Shown piece by piece: positions 7,261 through 15,674 of a stretch of DNA of 44,329 nt. The position numbers were made by a program, and so were the translations under genes. Source of the DNA: Calditrichaceae bacterium (GTDB lineage: Bacteria > Calditrichota > Calditrichia > RBG-13-44-9 > J075). The stretch lies in contig JABWBP010000022.1 in assembly GCA_013360445.1 (NCBI GenBank), positions 1 to 44,329 on the forward strand. The letters are read 5' to 3'. The notes beneath the pieces were generated by a model that searched no databases, was not told where the DNA came from, and saw only the letters and a program-made list of their open reading frames with translations. How positions within the stretch are numbered: position 1 is the stretch's first letter; each line of letters starts with the position of its first letter.

Positions 7261-10215
7261 ATGAGATCCTATTTTACAATTTCCGGGATTCGTTTTTGGT
7301 ATTTGCTCATTCTGGCTTGTGCGCTGATGCTTTTGGCAGGCGCAGGCCGTGCTCAACCGGCAGAGTCTGTTTTGTGGTCGGAGGATTGGGAGGGAAATTG
7401 GATAGTCGACTGGCATGTAGAGGCTGGCAGTTGGCAAGTTGGCACTCCATCATCGGGCCCAAACAGTGCTTATAACGGTCAAAATTGTGCTGCGACTGTT
7501 CTGGCAGGTAATTATCCTCCAAATGCCAATACGCGGCTGATAAGACATACTTCCTTTATTGTGCCTAACGCTAATCAAAATCCACGATTAAGATTTTGGC
7601 ACTGGTATAGCATTTCTTCCGGTGATCAGGCTACTGTCCAGATAAAGGTGGGTGCCGGTAATTGGCAGACGATTTCCGAGACGTACACGAATACCTCCAG
7701 TGCTGTCTGGACTTCTCCCGTCATCGATTTAAGTGCTTTTTCTGATTCGACGGTTCAGATAGCATTTTACTTTACCTCAGACGGCAATGTCACCACGGTA
7801 AGTTCGGGATGGTATATTGACGATGTTGTGGTAATCACCGGGCCGGTTGTATTTAACAATCCTGAGACCTGGGAAACAGGTCTGGGTGATTGGTATGCCA
7901 GCAGGGGAACCTGGGAAGTTGGCATGCCGACGAGCGGACCGGGGAGTGCTTATATGGGTCAGAATTGTGCGGCGACAAAGTTAAGTGATAATTATCATGC
8001 TAATGTAGATAGCCGTTTAATCAGTCCTCCATTTACAGTTCCAGGTGCCAATCAAAATCCGCGTTTGAGATTTTGGCACTGGTATAACATTTCTTCCGGT
8101 GATCAGGCTACTGTCCAGATAAAGGTGGGTGCCGGTAATTGGCAGACGATTTCCGAGACATATACGAATACCGGAAGCGCTGCCTGGACCTATCCCTTTA
8201 TCGACTTAAGCGCTTTTTCGGATTCCACGGTTCAGATAGCATTTTACTTTACCTCAGACGGCAATGTCACCACGGTAAATTCGGGATGGTATATTGACGA
8301 CGTTGTGGTGATTACTGGGCCGGTGATATTCAATAATCCCGAAACCTGGGAGACAGGTTTGGGTGATTGGTATGGCAGCAGGGGAACCTGGGAAGTTGGC
8401 ATGCCAACGAGTGGACCCGGGAGTGCTCATACGGGGCAGAACTGTGCAGCAACAAAGTTAGGTGGTAGTTATCATGCCAACGTTAGTAGTCGTTTAATTA
8501 GCCCTCCATTTACAATCCCAGCTGTGAGCCAAAATCCAAGCTTGAACGTCTGGCATTGGTATTCCTTCTCTTCCGGAGATGCGGGAAATGTACAAATAAA
8601 AACAGAACATGGGCAGTGGCAGACCATCCTGGGACCATTTATAAATACAAGTGGTGGCGTATGGTCGCCTTCCTTTTTTGATTTATCTCTGTATGCAGAT
8701 TCGACGGTTCAGATAGCATTTTACTTCACTTCAGATGGCAATGTCACCACGGTAAGTTCGGGATGGTACATCGACGATATCCTGATCATCGGCCTCTCCG
8801 AAGTCATCGCCTCCGTTGTCTCTCCCACCTACCTGCCTGAAAATTGCTCTGTCACCGCAAAGCTCAAAGTGGATATGACCCGCGCGGCTCTTCCCAACAA
8901 CCTCCTGGGCAGCTTCGACGGCACCCTGAGCTGGAACCCGGGGCTTTTGCAATATACCGGCAATTCGGGGCTGTTGTCGGGATTTAGCGGCCCGGTCAAC
9001 AGCGCTTCCGGGCAGGTCACCTTCAGCGGCGCTAATCCCAATGGCGCGGGCGGCATCGTAAACATTCTGGATGTTTACTTCGATGTAATCGGTCCCATCG
9101 GGAGCTTAGATACACTGGATCTGGACTTTTCTTCGATGGCGGCTGCCTCCACCTCCACCAACCTTCTGGAGATTCTTACTCTAAAGGATAAACCGGTAGC
9201 TTTGATTGAAGAGGGCCTGCTGGGTGACGTTACCGGGGATGATTTAGTAAATTCTACCGATGCCCTGGTCATGCTCTCGTATGACGTCGGCACAGCGCTA
9301 CCGCAAGCATTTCTAAATCGCATCACCTACGGATTCGGAGATGTAAATTTTAGCGGCGCAACTAACTCTACCGATGCCTTAATCGTGCTCTCCTATGACG
9401 TCGGAATACCGGTTCCTTTCCCGGTGGGACAACTCTTCTGCCCCCCGGCTCCCACGTTTGCGCCTTTGCTCAGCTCTGCGAAACTTCCGGCGGGAACGGG
9501 AGGAGAAATTATTGTATCCTCGCTCCCGGTGAAGGGAGAGGCCGTTACGGGAAATGTCATAGATGTTCCGCTGCTGATCGATATGTCTCGATCACCGGAA
9601 AAATTAGGCAGTTTCACCGTCGCCCTGGAGTGGAACCCAGCTATGTTACAACTGGTGAAATACACCGGCGGCAGCGCTGAAGGCTTTGAAACCCCGGTGG
9701 TCAATGACCTGGATGTGAAAAATGGCAAACTCACAGTTGCCAACGCCAATCCCTATGGTGCAGTGGGAATCGTCAACATCCTGAATCTGCAATTCAAAGC
9801 GGTTGGCGAGCCCGGCGCAGCAGCATCCGTATCCGCGAGCTTCAGCGCCCTGGCGGCGGCGGAGACGTTTACGGATTTACTGCCCTCCCTGGAGGTATCC
9901 GAAGGAATCATCGCGCTAAGGGCGGAAGAAGCGCAGCCACAGACGTATGCCATCGAAAGCTTCCCCAATCCTTTCAATCCTTCCACGGAAATTCGCTACC
10001 AACTGCCGGAAGCAGGTTTGGTAGAGATTGTGTTGTATAACGTCCTGGGCCAGAAAGTGCAGACCCTGGTAAATGAGCACCAGCAACCGGGCAATTACCT
10101 GATACGCTGGGAAGGCAAGAACGAGCTGGGGCAGACCGCGCCTTCGGGGATGTACTTCCTGCGCATGAGCGCGGGAAAATTTGTGGCCGAGCGGAAGCTG
10201 CTGCTGCTCAAATAA
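7261..10215 (+). CDS. Secreted cohesin/dockerin-like repeat protein with type IX-like sorting tail
   Basis: A 984-residue exported protein. Residues 1-32 form a signal peptide (LLILACALMLLAGAGRA). Three tandem modules of 159 residues follow (about 38-515), each with W..G.GDW, GQNCAATKL, LRFWHWY.ISSGD and a closing SGWYIDDVVVI strand, a beta-sandwich pattern. Next come a cohesin-like domain (about 515-645; LGSFDGTLSWNP.LLQYTG and GIVNILDVYF), a dockerin-like calcium segment (about 654-718; GDVTGDDLVNSTDALVML and GDVNFSGATNSTDALIVL), a second cohesin-like domain (about 757-883) and a C-terminal sorting domain (about 895-984; FPNPFNPSTEIRYQLPEAG, ending KFVAERKLLLLK). Such tails direct outer-membrane export and surface anchoring through a type IX-like system. 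The module region is AT-richer than its surroundings and the three copies are very similar at DNA level, indicating recent duplication or conversion. The substrate or binding partner is unknown. Confidence 0.88.
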   Translation: MRSYFTISGIRFWYLLILACALMLLAGAGRAQPAESVLWSEDWEGNWIVDWHVEAGSWQVGTPSSGPNSAYNGQNCAATVLAGNYPPNANTRLIRHTSFIVPNANQNPRLRFWHWYSISSGDQATVQIKVGAGNWQTISETYTNTSSAVWTSPVIDLSAFSDSTVQIAFYFTSDGNVTTVSSGWYIDDVVVITGPVVFNNPETWETGLGDWYASRGTWEVGMPTSGPGSAYMGQNCAATKLSDNYHANVDSRLISPPFTVPGANQNPRLRFWHWYNISSGDQATVQIKVGAGNWQTISETYTNTGSAAWTYPFIDLSAFSDSTVQIAFYFTSDGNVTTVNSGWYIDDVVVITGPVIFNNPETWETGLGDWYGSRGTWEVGMPTSGPGSAHTGQNCAATKLGGSYHANVSSRLISPPFTIPAVSQNPSLNVWHWYSFSSGDAGNVQIKTEHGQWQTILGPFINTSGGVWSPSFFDLSLYADSTVQIAFYFTSDGNVTTVSSGWYIDDILIIGLSEVIASVVSPTYLPENCSVTAKLKVDMTRAALPNNLLGSFDGTLSWNPGLLQYTGNSGLLSGFSGPVNSASGQVTFSGANPNGAGGIVNILDVYFDVIGPIGSLDTLDLDFSSMAAASTSTNLLEILTLKDKPVALIEEGLLGDVTGDDLVNSTDALVMLSYDVGTALPQAFLNRITYGFGDVNFSGATNSTDALIVLSYDVGIPVPFPVGQLFCPPAPTFAPLLSSAKLPAGTGGEIIVSSLPVKGEAVTGNVIDVPLLIDMSRSPEKLGSFTVALEWNPAMLQLVKYTGGSAEGFETPVVNDLDVKNGKLTVANANPYGAVGIVNILNLQFKAVGEPGAAASVSASFSALAAAETFTDLLPSLEVSEGIIALRAEEAQPQTYAIESFPNPFNPSTEIRYQLPEAGLVEIVLYNVLGQKVQTLVNEHQQPGNYLIRWEGKNELGQTAPSGMYFLRMSAGKFVAERKLLLLK
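7381..8811 (+). repeat. Three tandem 477-bp intragenic repeats
   Basis: A landmark sequence (CGGTTCAGATAGCATTTTAC) occurs at 7751, 8228 and 8705, exactly 477 bases apart, so the period is 159 codons. Copies 1 and 2 keep long near-identical DNA blocks; copy 3 has diverged in its middle. The repeats invite copy-number change by recombination and may be collapsed or expanded in assemblies. Confidence 0.9.
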
Positions 10216-10257
10216 CCCCGCCTGAATCATGGCGCTCGATGAATTTTGTTGCTTTGA

Positions 10258-10308
10258 TATGCCCCGCGATCCGGAAATTCGACAATTCCGGGTAGCGGGG
10301 CATATTTT
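10258..10308 (+). terminator. Rho-independent terminator after the repeat protein
   Basis: TATGCCCCGC pairs with GCGGGGCATA, and inside it CCGGAAATT faces AATTCCGG, giving a long near-perfect hairpin at 10258-10304. A TTTT run follows. It lies about 40 bases past the stop codon at 10215. Confidence 0.75.
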
Positions 10309-10373
10309 GGCGCCGAAAACTGTATTGTCCCAGCCGAAGAAATCCTTCTCCCCAAATTATTTCTCATTCACAT

Positions 10374-10402
10374 TTGACTTTGAACAGCCGACAGTTTATT
10401 TT
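10374..10402 (+). promoter_or_regulatory. Sigma-70-like promoter of sucA
   Basis: TTGACT at 10374-10379 (5 of 6 matches), a 17-base spacer and TATTTT at 10397-10402 lie about 70 bases before the sucA start, just past the preceding terminator. It is read by eye. Confidence 0.45.
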
Positions 10403-10470
10403 CTGCTACTATTTATTAGGTGCTTTAAGGATTTGTAAATTACAGGTTTTAATATAAAGACAACGTTCCA

Positions 10471-13263
10471 ATGGATAAATTTTCTTATCTCAGCAATGCC
10501 CACCCGGATTTCATCGAATCCCTGTACAACGATTATAAGGCCAACCCGGAATCGGTGGACGAGGGCTGGCGAAAGTTTTTCGAGGGATTCGAGTTCGCCC
10601 GCGCCTACGACGGCGCCATCGCCGGGCCGGTTTCCGCAGAGGCCGGCCTGCAGGATCGCCGCAAGGAAGTGAACGTTTTGAACCTGATCGACGATTACCG
10701 GAAGCGCGGGCACTTCTTTACCAAAACCAACCCGGTGCGCGAACGCCGCAAATATTCCCCCACCCTGGATATTGAAAATTACGGATTGTCGGAGAGCGAT
10801 CTCGACACGGTTTTCGAGGCCGGGGCGGAGATCGGCCTCGGCGCAGCCCCGCTACGGCAGATCATCGAGCACCTGCAGCAGACCTATTGCCGCTCCATCG
10901 GCGCGGAGTACATGTTCATTCGCTTTCCGGAGCGGGTGAAATGGCTGCAGCAGCGCATGGAATCCACCCGCAACACCCCCAATTTCTCCCTGGAAGAAAA
11001 GCGCCACTTGCTCGACAAGCTCAACCAGGCAGTGGTGTTCGAGAATTTTCTGCACACCAAGTACGTGGGGCAGAAACGGTTTTCCCTCTCCGGCGGGGAA
11101 ACCCTCATTCCGGCGCTGGACGCCATCATCGAAAAGGGCGCCGCCCTGGGCGTGCAGGAGTTCGTTATGGGAATGGCGCACCGCGGGCGGCTGAACGTGC
11201 TCACCAACATCCTGCGCAAATCTTACCAGGATATTTTCGCGGAATTCGAAGGCAAGGAGTACGAAGACGCGGTCTTCGAAGGCGACGTCAAATACCACAT
11301 CGGTTATTCCAGCGACATTTACACCGCCAAAGGCCACCGGGTGCATCTGAACCTGATGCCCAACCCCTCGCACCTGGAAGCGGTGGACCCGATTGTGGAG
11401 GGCGCGGTGCGGGCCAAAATCGACCGGCGCTACAACGGGGATTTCAAGCAGATCGTGCCCATTCTGATGCACGGGGACGCCGCCATTGCCGGACAGGGGG
11501 TGGTCTATGAAGTGGTGCAAATGTCGCTCCTGAAAGGCTACAAGACCGGGGGAACCATTCACCTGGTCACCAACAACCAGATCGGCTTCACCACCAATTA
11601 TTTGGACGGGCGCTCCAGCATCTACTGCACCGACGTGGCCAAAATTACCCACTCCCCGGTGTTCCACGTGAACGCGGACGACGTGGAAGCGGTGGTGTTT
11701 GCCACGTTGATGGCCCTGGAATACCGCCAGACTTTCCACACCGACGTTTTCATCGACTTCCTGGGATACCGCAAATACGGGCACAACGAGGCCGACGAGC
11801 CGCGCTTTACCCAGCCCCGGCTCTACAAAGCGATTGCCGCCCATCCCAATCCCCGGGAAATCTACTACGACCGTTTGGTGGAAAGCGGCGCGGTGGAAAA
11901 GGGGCTGGCCAAAGAAATGGAGAAAGAATTCCAGCAACTGCTCCAATACCGCCTGAACGAAGCCAAGACCCTCAAGACCTTCGAGCCGATATCTACCTTC
12001 GAGAGCGCCTGGAGCGGCTTTCGCAAACCTGCGGATGAAGACTTCTTAGCCTCGCCGCAAACCGGGGTTCCCGAAAAGGAGTTGTTAACCATCGGGAAGA
12101 AGCTCTTTGCCATTCCCCCGGACTTCAAAGTATTTTCCAAAATCCGCAAGCTCTATGAAGACTGGGGAAAACGTTTGAAAGAAAAGGACCGGCTGGATTG
12201 GGCCATGGCGGAAGCGCTGGCCTACGGCAGCCTGCTGGTCGAAGGCACCCCGGTGCGCCTGAGCGGGCAGGATTCCGAGCGGGGTACCTTTTCCCATCGC
12301 CACGCGGTGCTGGCGGATGAAGAAAAGGAGGGGCAATACATTCCCCTGAACCACCTCCGCAATGATCAGGCGCGTTTCCAGGTGTACAACTCCCCGTTGT
12401 CGGAATACGCGGTGATGGGGTTCGAATTCGGTTACTCCCTGGCCCATCCGAAAAGTTTGACGATCTGGGAGGCGCAGTTCGGGGATTTTGCCAACGGGGC
12501 GCAGATTGTCATCGACCAGTTTATCAGCAGCTCCGCGGCCAAGTGGAACCGTTTTTCCGGGCTGGCGCTCTACCTGCCGCACGGCTATGAAGGACAGGGG
12601 CCGGAGCACTCCTCCGCGCGGATCGAACGGTTCCTGAGCCTCTGCGACCAGGATAATATGATCGTGGCAAATTGCACCACCCCGGCCAATCTCTTCCACC
12701 TCCTGCGCCGGCACATGAAATACCCCTTCCGCGTTCCCCTGGTGCTCTTTACTCCCAAAAGTTTGCTGCGCCATCCCCTCTGCGCCAGCCCGCTGGCGGA
12801 TTTTACCAGCGGAACCCGGTTCAAAGAGGTTCTTGACGATCCCTACGTCGCCACGGAAAAGGTGAAAAGGGTGCTGCTCTGTTCCGGCAAGATTTATTAC
12901 GACCTCCTGGAGCGCCAGCAGAAAGACCGGCGCGACGACGTGGCGATTGTGCGAGTGGAGCAGCTCTACCCCCTGCCGCTGCGCCAGTTCCTGAAAATCA
13001 TCCGCAAATATAAAAATGCAGAGCGCTACTGCTGGGTGCAGGAAGAGCCGGAGAACATGGGACCGTGGCCCTATTTCCGCCGGAAATTCAAACTGGTTCG
13101 TACCACCCTGGTATCGCGGGCCGAACAGGCTTCCCCGTCCACCGGGTTCTACAAAAACCATCTGAAAGAGCAGGAAGAAATTGTTAACCGGGCGTTTGGC
13201 GAAGAGTCCAGACTGTCTCGCAAGGTCATTTCCAAAGAGTATGGCCTGGAAGCGGCGGAATAG
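10471..13263 (+). CDS. sucA: 2-oxoglutarate dehydrogenase E1 component
   Basis: A 930-residue thiamine-diphosphate enzyme that decarboxylates 2-oxoglutarate and passes the succinyl group to the lipoyl arm of E2 in the TCA cycle, in the cytoplasm. The N-terminal E2-binding segment is present (FSYLSNAHPDFIESLYNDYK). Active-site and cofactor motifs follow: GMAHRGRLNVL (about 235-245), PNPSHLEAVDPIVEG, HGDAAIAGQG (about 333) with NNQIGFTT, YRKYGHNEADEPRFTQP, and in the C-terminal half HLRNDQARFQVYNSPLSEYAVMGFEFGYS and LPHGYEGQGPEHSSARIERFL. The length matches the family. The E2 gene follows after a 215-base gap that holds an inverted repeat, so the two are probably co-transcribed. No E3 gene is nearby, so E3 must be supplied from elsewhere. 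There is no clear ribosome site before this ATG, but the residues after it match the family N-terminus. Confidence 0.97.
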   Translation: MDKFSYLSNAHPDFIESLYNDYKANPESVDEGWRKFFEGFEFARAYDGAIAGPVSAEAGLQDRRKEVNVLNLIDDYRKRGHFFTKTNPVRERRKYSPTLDIENYGLSESDLDTVFEAGAEIGLGAAPLRQIIEHLQQTYCRSIGAEYMFIRFPERVKWLQQRMESTRNTPNFSLEEKRHLLDKLNQAVVFENFLHTKYVGQKRFSLSGGETLIPALDAIIEKGAALGVQEFVMGMAHRGRLNVLTNILRKSYQDIFAEFEGKEYEDAVFEGDVKYHIGYSSDIYTAKGHRVHLNLMPNPSHLEAVDPIVEGAVRAKIDRRYNGDFKQIVPILMHGDAAIAGQGVVYEVVQMSLLKGYKTGGTIHLVTNNQIGFTTNYLDGRSSIYCTDVAKITHSPVFHVNADDVEAVVFATLMALEYRQTFHTDVFIDFLGYRKYGHNEADEPRFTQPRLYKAIAAHPNPREIYYDRLVESGAVEKGLAKEMEKEFQQLLQYRLNEAKTLKTFEPISTFESAWSGFRKPADEDFLASPQTGVPEKELLTIGKKLFAIPPDFKVFSKIRKLYEDWGKRLKEKDRLDWAMAEALAYGSLLVEGTPVRLSGQDSERGTFSHRHAVLADEEKEGQYIPLNHLRNDQARFQVYNSPLSEYAVMGFEFGYSLAHPKSLTIWEAQFGDFANGAQIVIDQFISSSAAKWNRFSGLALYLPHGYEGQGPEHSSARIERFLSLCDQDNMIVANCTTPANLFHLLRRHMKYPFRVPLVLFTPKSLLRHPLCASPLADFTSGTRFKEVLDDPYVATEKVKRVLLCSGKIYYDLLERQQKDRRDDVAIVRVEQLYPLPLRQFLKIIRKYKNAERYCWVQEEPENMGPWPYFRRKFKLVRTTLVSRAEQASPSTGFYKNHLKEQEEIVNRAFGEESRLSRKVISKEYGLEAAE

Positions 13264-13275
13264 AATAAACAAGGA

Positions 13276-13295
13276 GTGCAAAATTCATTTTGCAC
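13276..13295. repeat. Perfect GTGCAAAA-type palindrome (intergenic copy)
   Basis: A 9-bp stem, GTGCAAAAT facing ATTTTGCAC, with a two-base TC loop, lies 12 bases after the sucA stop. Nearly the same palindrome occurs inside the hydrolase gene at 15807-15828. Both are preceded by GGA, so they look like copies of one element. Confidence 0.65.
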
Positions 13296-13314
13296 GAATA
13301 GGTAACTGCGTTTT

Positions 13315-13413
13315 GCCACAGAGGTCACGGAGAACACAGAGACATAAAAAATTTCTAAACAAACCGTTTTATGTTCCAAATACTCTAACTTATTCCTCTG
13401 TGATCTCTGTGGC
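13315..13413. repeat. Inverted pair of 9-base-period CACAGAG arrays
   Basis: The left arm at 13315-13341 consists of units like CACAGAGGT; the right arm at 13395-13413 is its reverse complement (CTCTGTGAT type). The outer 18 positions pair with two mismatches. The same class forms an inverted pair at 36015-36103. It could fold in RNA between sucA and odhB. There is no T-run, so a simple terminator is unlikely. Confidence 0.75.
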
Positions 13414-13433
13414 TGAATAGTAACACGAATAGT

Positions 13434-13460
13434 ACAGAATAAATTCTGTGGCAAAGCCAC
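13434..13460. repeat. Two adjacent small hairpins before odhB
   Basis: ACAGAAT-AA-ATTCTGT (13434-13449) is followed at once by GTGGC-AAA-GCCAC (13448-13460), just before the odhB ribosome site. They could affect translation or be remnants of an interspersed repeat. Confidence 0.5.
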
Positions 13461-13478
13461 TTGCGAAAAGGAAGATAA

Positions 13479-14795
13479 ATGAAATTTGAAGTTAAAATAC
13501 CCGCGGTTGGGGAATCCATCAGCGAAGTGGTGCTGGCCCGCTGGCTAAAGCACGACGGCGATGCGGTTGAAGTTGACGACCTGCTGTGCGAGATCGAATC
13601 CGATAAAGCCTCTTTCGAAATCCCCGCGGAGCACGCCGGGGTGATCAAAACCCTGGCCAAAGAGGGCGACGCCATCCAGGTGGGCGCAATCATCGCCCAC
13701 ATCGACGGCGACGGCGTTGCGCAGGCCGCCGGGAAGGCTAAACCGGCGGAGACGGCCGCAACGCCTCCTCCTGCCCCTGCCCGGGAAACCGCCCAACCCA
13801 CCGCCGCGCCGGTAGAGCAATCGGAAGCCCCGGCAACCGCCAGGGACGGCCGGCAAGAGGAAAGAATCAAGATTTCCCCGGTGGCGGCCAACATTCTAAT
13901 CGAGGCGGGTCTCAGCGCGGAACAGGTGGCCGGCAGCGGCCCCGGGGGAAGAATCACCAAAGAAGACGCCCTTAAAGCGGCTCAGCAAGCCCCGGCGCGA
14001 ACGAAAGAAGTTCCCGCTCCCCCAACACCGCGGGAAACCTCCCCCGCTGCCGCGCCCGGCCCGGCGGCGCAAGCGGAGCCGGCAAGCTCTCCCGCCCGCC
14101 CGGAACGCCGGGAACGGCTCTCGCAGTTGCGGAAAACCCTGGCCAAACGCCTCGTCGCGGCGAAAAACGAAACCGCCATGTTGACCACCTTCAATGAGAT
14201 CGACATGTCCGCGATTATGGCGCTGCGCGCCAAATACAAGGAAAAATTCAAGGAAAAGCATGAGGTCGGGCTGGGATTCATGTCCTTTTTTACCCGGGCG
14301 GTGTGCCTCGCGTTGAAAGAATGGCCGGCGGTAAACGCCATGATCGACGGGGATTTCGTGGTGTACCACGACTATTGCGATATCTCCATTGCAGTGTCCT
14401 CCCCGCGCGGCCTGGTGGTTCCGGTCATCCGCAACGCCGACTCCCTCACCCTGGCGGAAATCGAGCGCAAAGTGGAAGAGCTGGCTACCAAAGCGCGGGA
14501 AAACAAGCTGACCATCGAAGAAATGACCGGGGGAACCTTTACCATCTCCAACGGGGGGGTATTCGGCTCGCTGATGTCCACCCCGATCATCAACCCGCCG
14601 CAGACTGCGGTATTGGGTATGCACAAAATCGAGGAGCGCCCGGTGGTAGTAAACGGGCAAATTGTGATTCGCCCGATGATGTACGTGGCCATGTCCTACG
14701 ACCATCGCATCATCGACGGCAGGGAATCGGTCAGCTTCGTAGTACGGCTCAAAGAATTGCTGGAAGATCCGGCGAGGATGCTCATCGGGGTATGA
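13479..14795 (+). CDS. odhB: Dihydrolipoyllysine succinyltransferase (2-oxoglutarate dehydrogenase E2)
   Basis: A 438-residue core enzyme of the 2-oxoglutarate dehydrogenase complex, transferring succinyl from lipoate to CoA. An N-terminal lipoyl domain (1-80) carries the attachment lysine, Lys43, in ESDKAS. A proline/alanine-rich linker leads to a peripheral subunit-binding domain (about 128-165; [33 protein letters not shown]). A second flexible linker and the catalytic domain (about 205-438) follow, with [44 protein letters not shown] and the catalytic [11 protein letters not shown]. The FNEIDM and [10 protein letters not shown] sequences favour succinyl- over acetyltransferase. A strong ribosome site (AAGGAAG) lies seven bases before ATG. 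It follows sucA, its functional partner. Confidence 0.96.
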   Translation: MKFEVKIPAVGESISEVVLARWLKHDGDAVEVDDLLCEIESDKASFEIPAEHAGVIKTLAKEGDAIQVGAIIAHIDGDGVAQAAGKAKPAETAATPPPAPARETAQPTAAPVEQSEAPATARDGRQEERIKISPVAANILIEAGLSAEQVAGSGPGGRITKEDALKAAQQAPARTKEVPAPPTPRETSPAAAPGPAAQAEPASSPARPERRERLSQLRKTLAKRLVAAKNETAMLTTFNEIDMSAIMALRAKYKEKFKEKHEVGLGFMSFFTRAVCLALKEWPAVNAMIDGDFVVYHDYCDISIAVSSPRGLVVPVIRNADSLTLAEIERKVEELATKARENKLTIEEMTGGTFTISNGGVFGSLMSTPIINPPQTAVLGMHKIEERPVVVNGQIVIRPMMYVAMSYDHRIIDGRESVSFVVRLKELLEDPARMLIGV

Positions 14796-14796
14796 G

Positions 14797-14850
14797 GGGA
14801 AGGCGGTAAAGGTTAAAAGGTAAAAGGTATAGGGTTAGGGTATAGGGATT
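14797..14850. repeat. Array of GGTAAAA / GGGTATA words
   Basis: Roughly 7-base words of the form AGGTAAA and then GGGTTAN follow the odhB stop. The phase is less exact than in the other arrays. Confidence 0.4.
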
Positions 14851-14856
14851 TCGGAT

Positions 14857-14881
14857 CGTTACGCTGCTCCGCAGCGTAACG
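14857..14881. repeat. Perfect 11-bp hairpin after odhB
   Basis: CGTTACGCTGC pairs perfectly with GCAGCGTAACG around a TCC loop. No T-run follows, so it is more like an interspersed palindrome than an intrinsic terminator, although it may stabilise the odhB mRNA end. Confidence 0.6.
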
Positions 14882-14997
14882 CAATGGGGAAAGCTCTGCT
14901 TCCCGGCAAAAAATTGTTAAGCACGAAGTAACAGGACACATTTCAATGTAAATGTCGAGCAAGCCCGGAAAACCTTAATCAATTTCAGGAGATTGCC

Positions 14998-15288
14998 ATG
15001 ACCTACATTATCACCGAACCGTGCGTGGGAGTTTGCGATAGCGCCTGTGTGGACGTCTGCCCGGTGGATTGCATTTACCCGGCGGAAGGATTTACCCTCA
15101 GCGAAGAAGACAAAAAGAAGATGATCGATATTCGCGAAATGCTCTACATCCACCCCGAAGAGTGCATCGACTGCGGGGCCTGCGAGCCGGAATGCCCGGT
15201 GGAGGCGATTTTCCCGGAAGATGAAGTGCCGGATAAGTGGAAAGATTATATCGACAAAAACTATAAGCGTTTCGGGCTTAGCCGGTAG
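14998..15288 (+). CDS. Ferredoxin with two iron-sulfur cluster motifs
   Basis: A small soluble electron carrier of 96 residues. The first cluster motif comes from Cys9, Cys13, Cys17, Cys21 and Cys25 ([19 protein letters not shown]). The second is a classical 4Fe-4S motif at Cys56, Cys59, Cys62 and Cys66 ([15 protein letters not shown]). The layout and the start MTYIITEPC match the FdxA-type seven-iron ferredoxins, which have a 3Fe-4S and a 4Fe-4S centre. The extra Cys13 makes the type of the first cluster uncertain. A good ribosome site (AGGAGA) precedes ATG. It follows the 2-oxoglutarate dehydrogenase genes, but that enzyme reduces NAD through E3, so a direct link is not established. Confidence 0.93.
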   Translation: MTYIITEPCVGVCDSACVDVCPVDCIYPAEGFTLSEEDKKKMIDIREMLYIHPEECIDCGACEPECPVEAIFPEDEVPDKWKDYIDKNYKRFGLSR

Positions 15289-15296
15289 GTTTTGGG

Positions 15297-15644
15297 GTGT
15301 TAAGGTGTTTTAGTGTTTGAGTGTTTTTCAACGGGCGCAGCACAAATTGCACAAACAATAGATGAATAGCCCCGCGTTTCAGCGCGGGGAAAAGAAAACC
15401 CAAGAAAATTAAACCGGGGCTTTAGCCCTGAGTGCTCCCAAAACGCGGGGCCGAAGCCCCGAAAGAAGATTTGGGGATATTGTATCCCCCGCGCTGAAGC
15501 GCGGGGCTATTCATTCACAAATTTCGTTCCTTGTGCAATTTGTGCTGCGCCCTTTTTCAACGCTTATAATACTATGATATTTAAACACTTAAACACTTGA
15601 ACACTTGAATACCTGAACACCCGAACTCTAAAACACCTTAACAC
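15297..15644. repeat. Nested composite palindrome
   Basis: Three pairs of arms lie in perfectly nested order. The outer pair is 17 bp, perfect (15297-15313 with 15628-15644). The middle pair is 22 bp, perfect (15333-15354 with 15531-15552). The inner pair is 27 bp with one mismatch (15363-15389 with 15487-15513). The inner arms are themselves near-palindromes (CCCCGCG...CGCGGGG). The centre holds further hairpins such as GGGGC-CGAA-GCCCC at 15447-15460. The unequal gaps (19 and 75 bases between outer and middle arms) argue for assembly from several elements, not one ancient duplication. Confidence 0.9.
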
Positions 15645-15660
15645 TCTAACCCCTGAATAC
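15581..15660. repeat. Ten exact-phase octamers (NNNAACAC)
   Basis: Ten consecutive 8-base units of the form NNNAACAC, some degenerate, run without phase slip. Four reverse-complement units (GTGTTNNN) stand at 15297-15328 on the other side of the palindrome. Confidence 0.85.
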
Positions 15661-15674
15661 CATGCAGCCAAACT

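Larger units (their letters stand above)
15289..15674. other. 386-base gap filled by nested inverted repeats
   Basis: No gene is visible. Almost the whole gap is a nested palindrome (15297-15644). Its right end is an octamer array (15581-15660) that stops one base before a CATG, 14 bases upstream of the hydrolase start. Confidence 0.8.

Noticed and set aside
10852-13281. Long open frames (364 and 398 codons) on the minus strand opposite sucA
   Set aside because: They lie antisense to an unmistakable E1 gene, have no recognisable motif, and follow from its codon bias.
15297-15644. Nested palindrome as an ordinary intrinsic terminator
   Set aside because: It is far too large, has several stacked arms and no T-run directly after a stem.
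15297-15660. Octamer arrays as a CRISPR array
   Set aside because: Units are 8 bases without unique spacers, and the arrays form inverted pairs; no cas genes are present.
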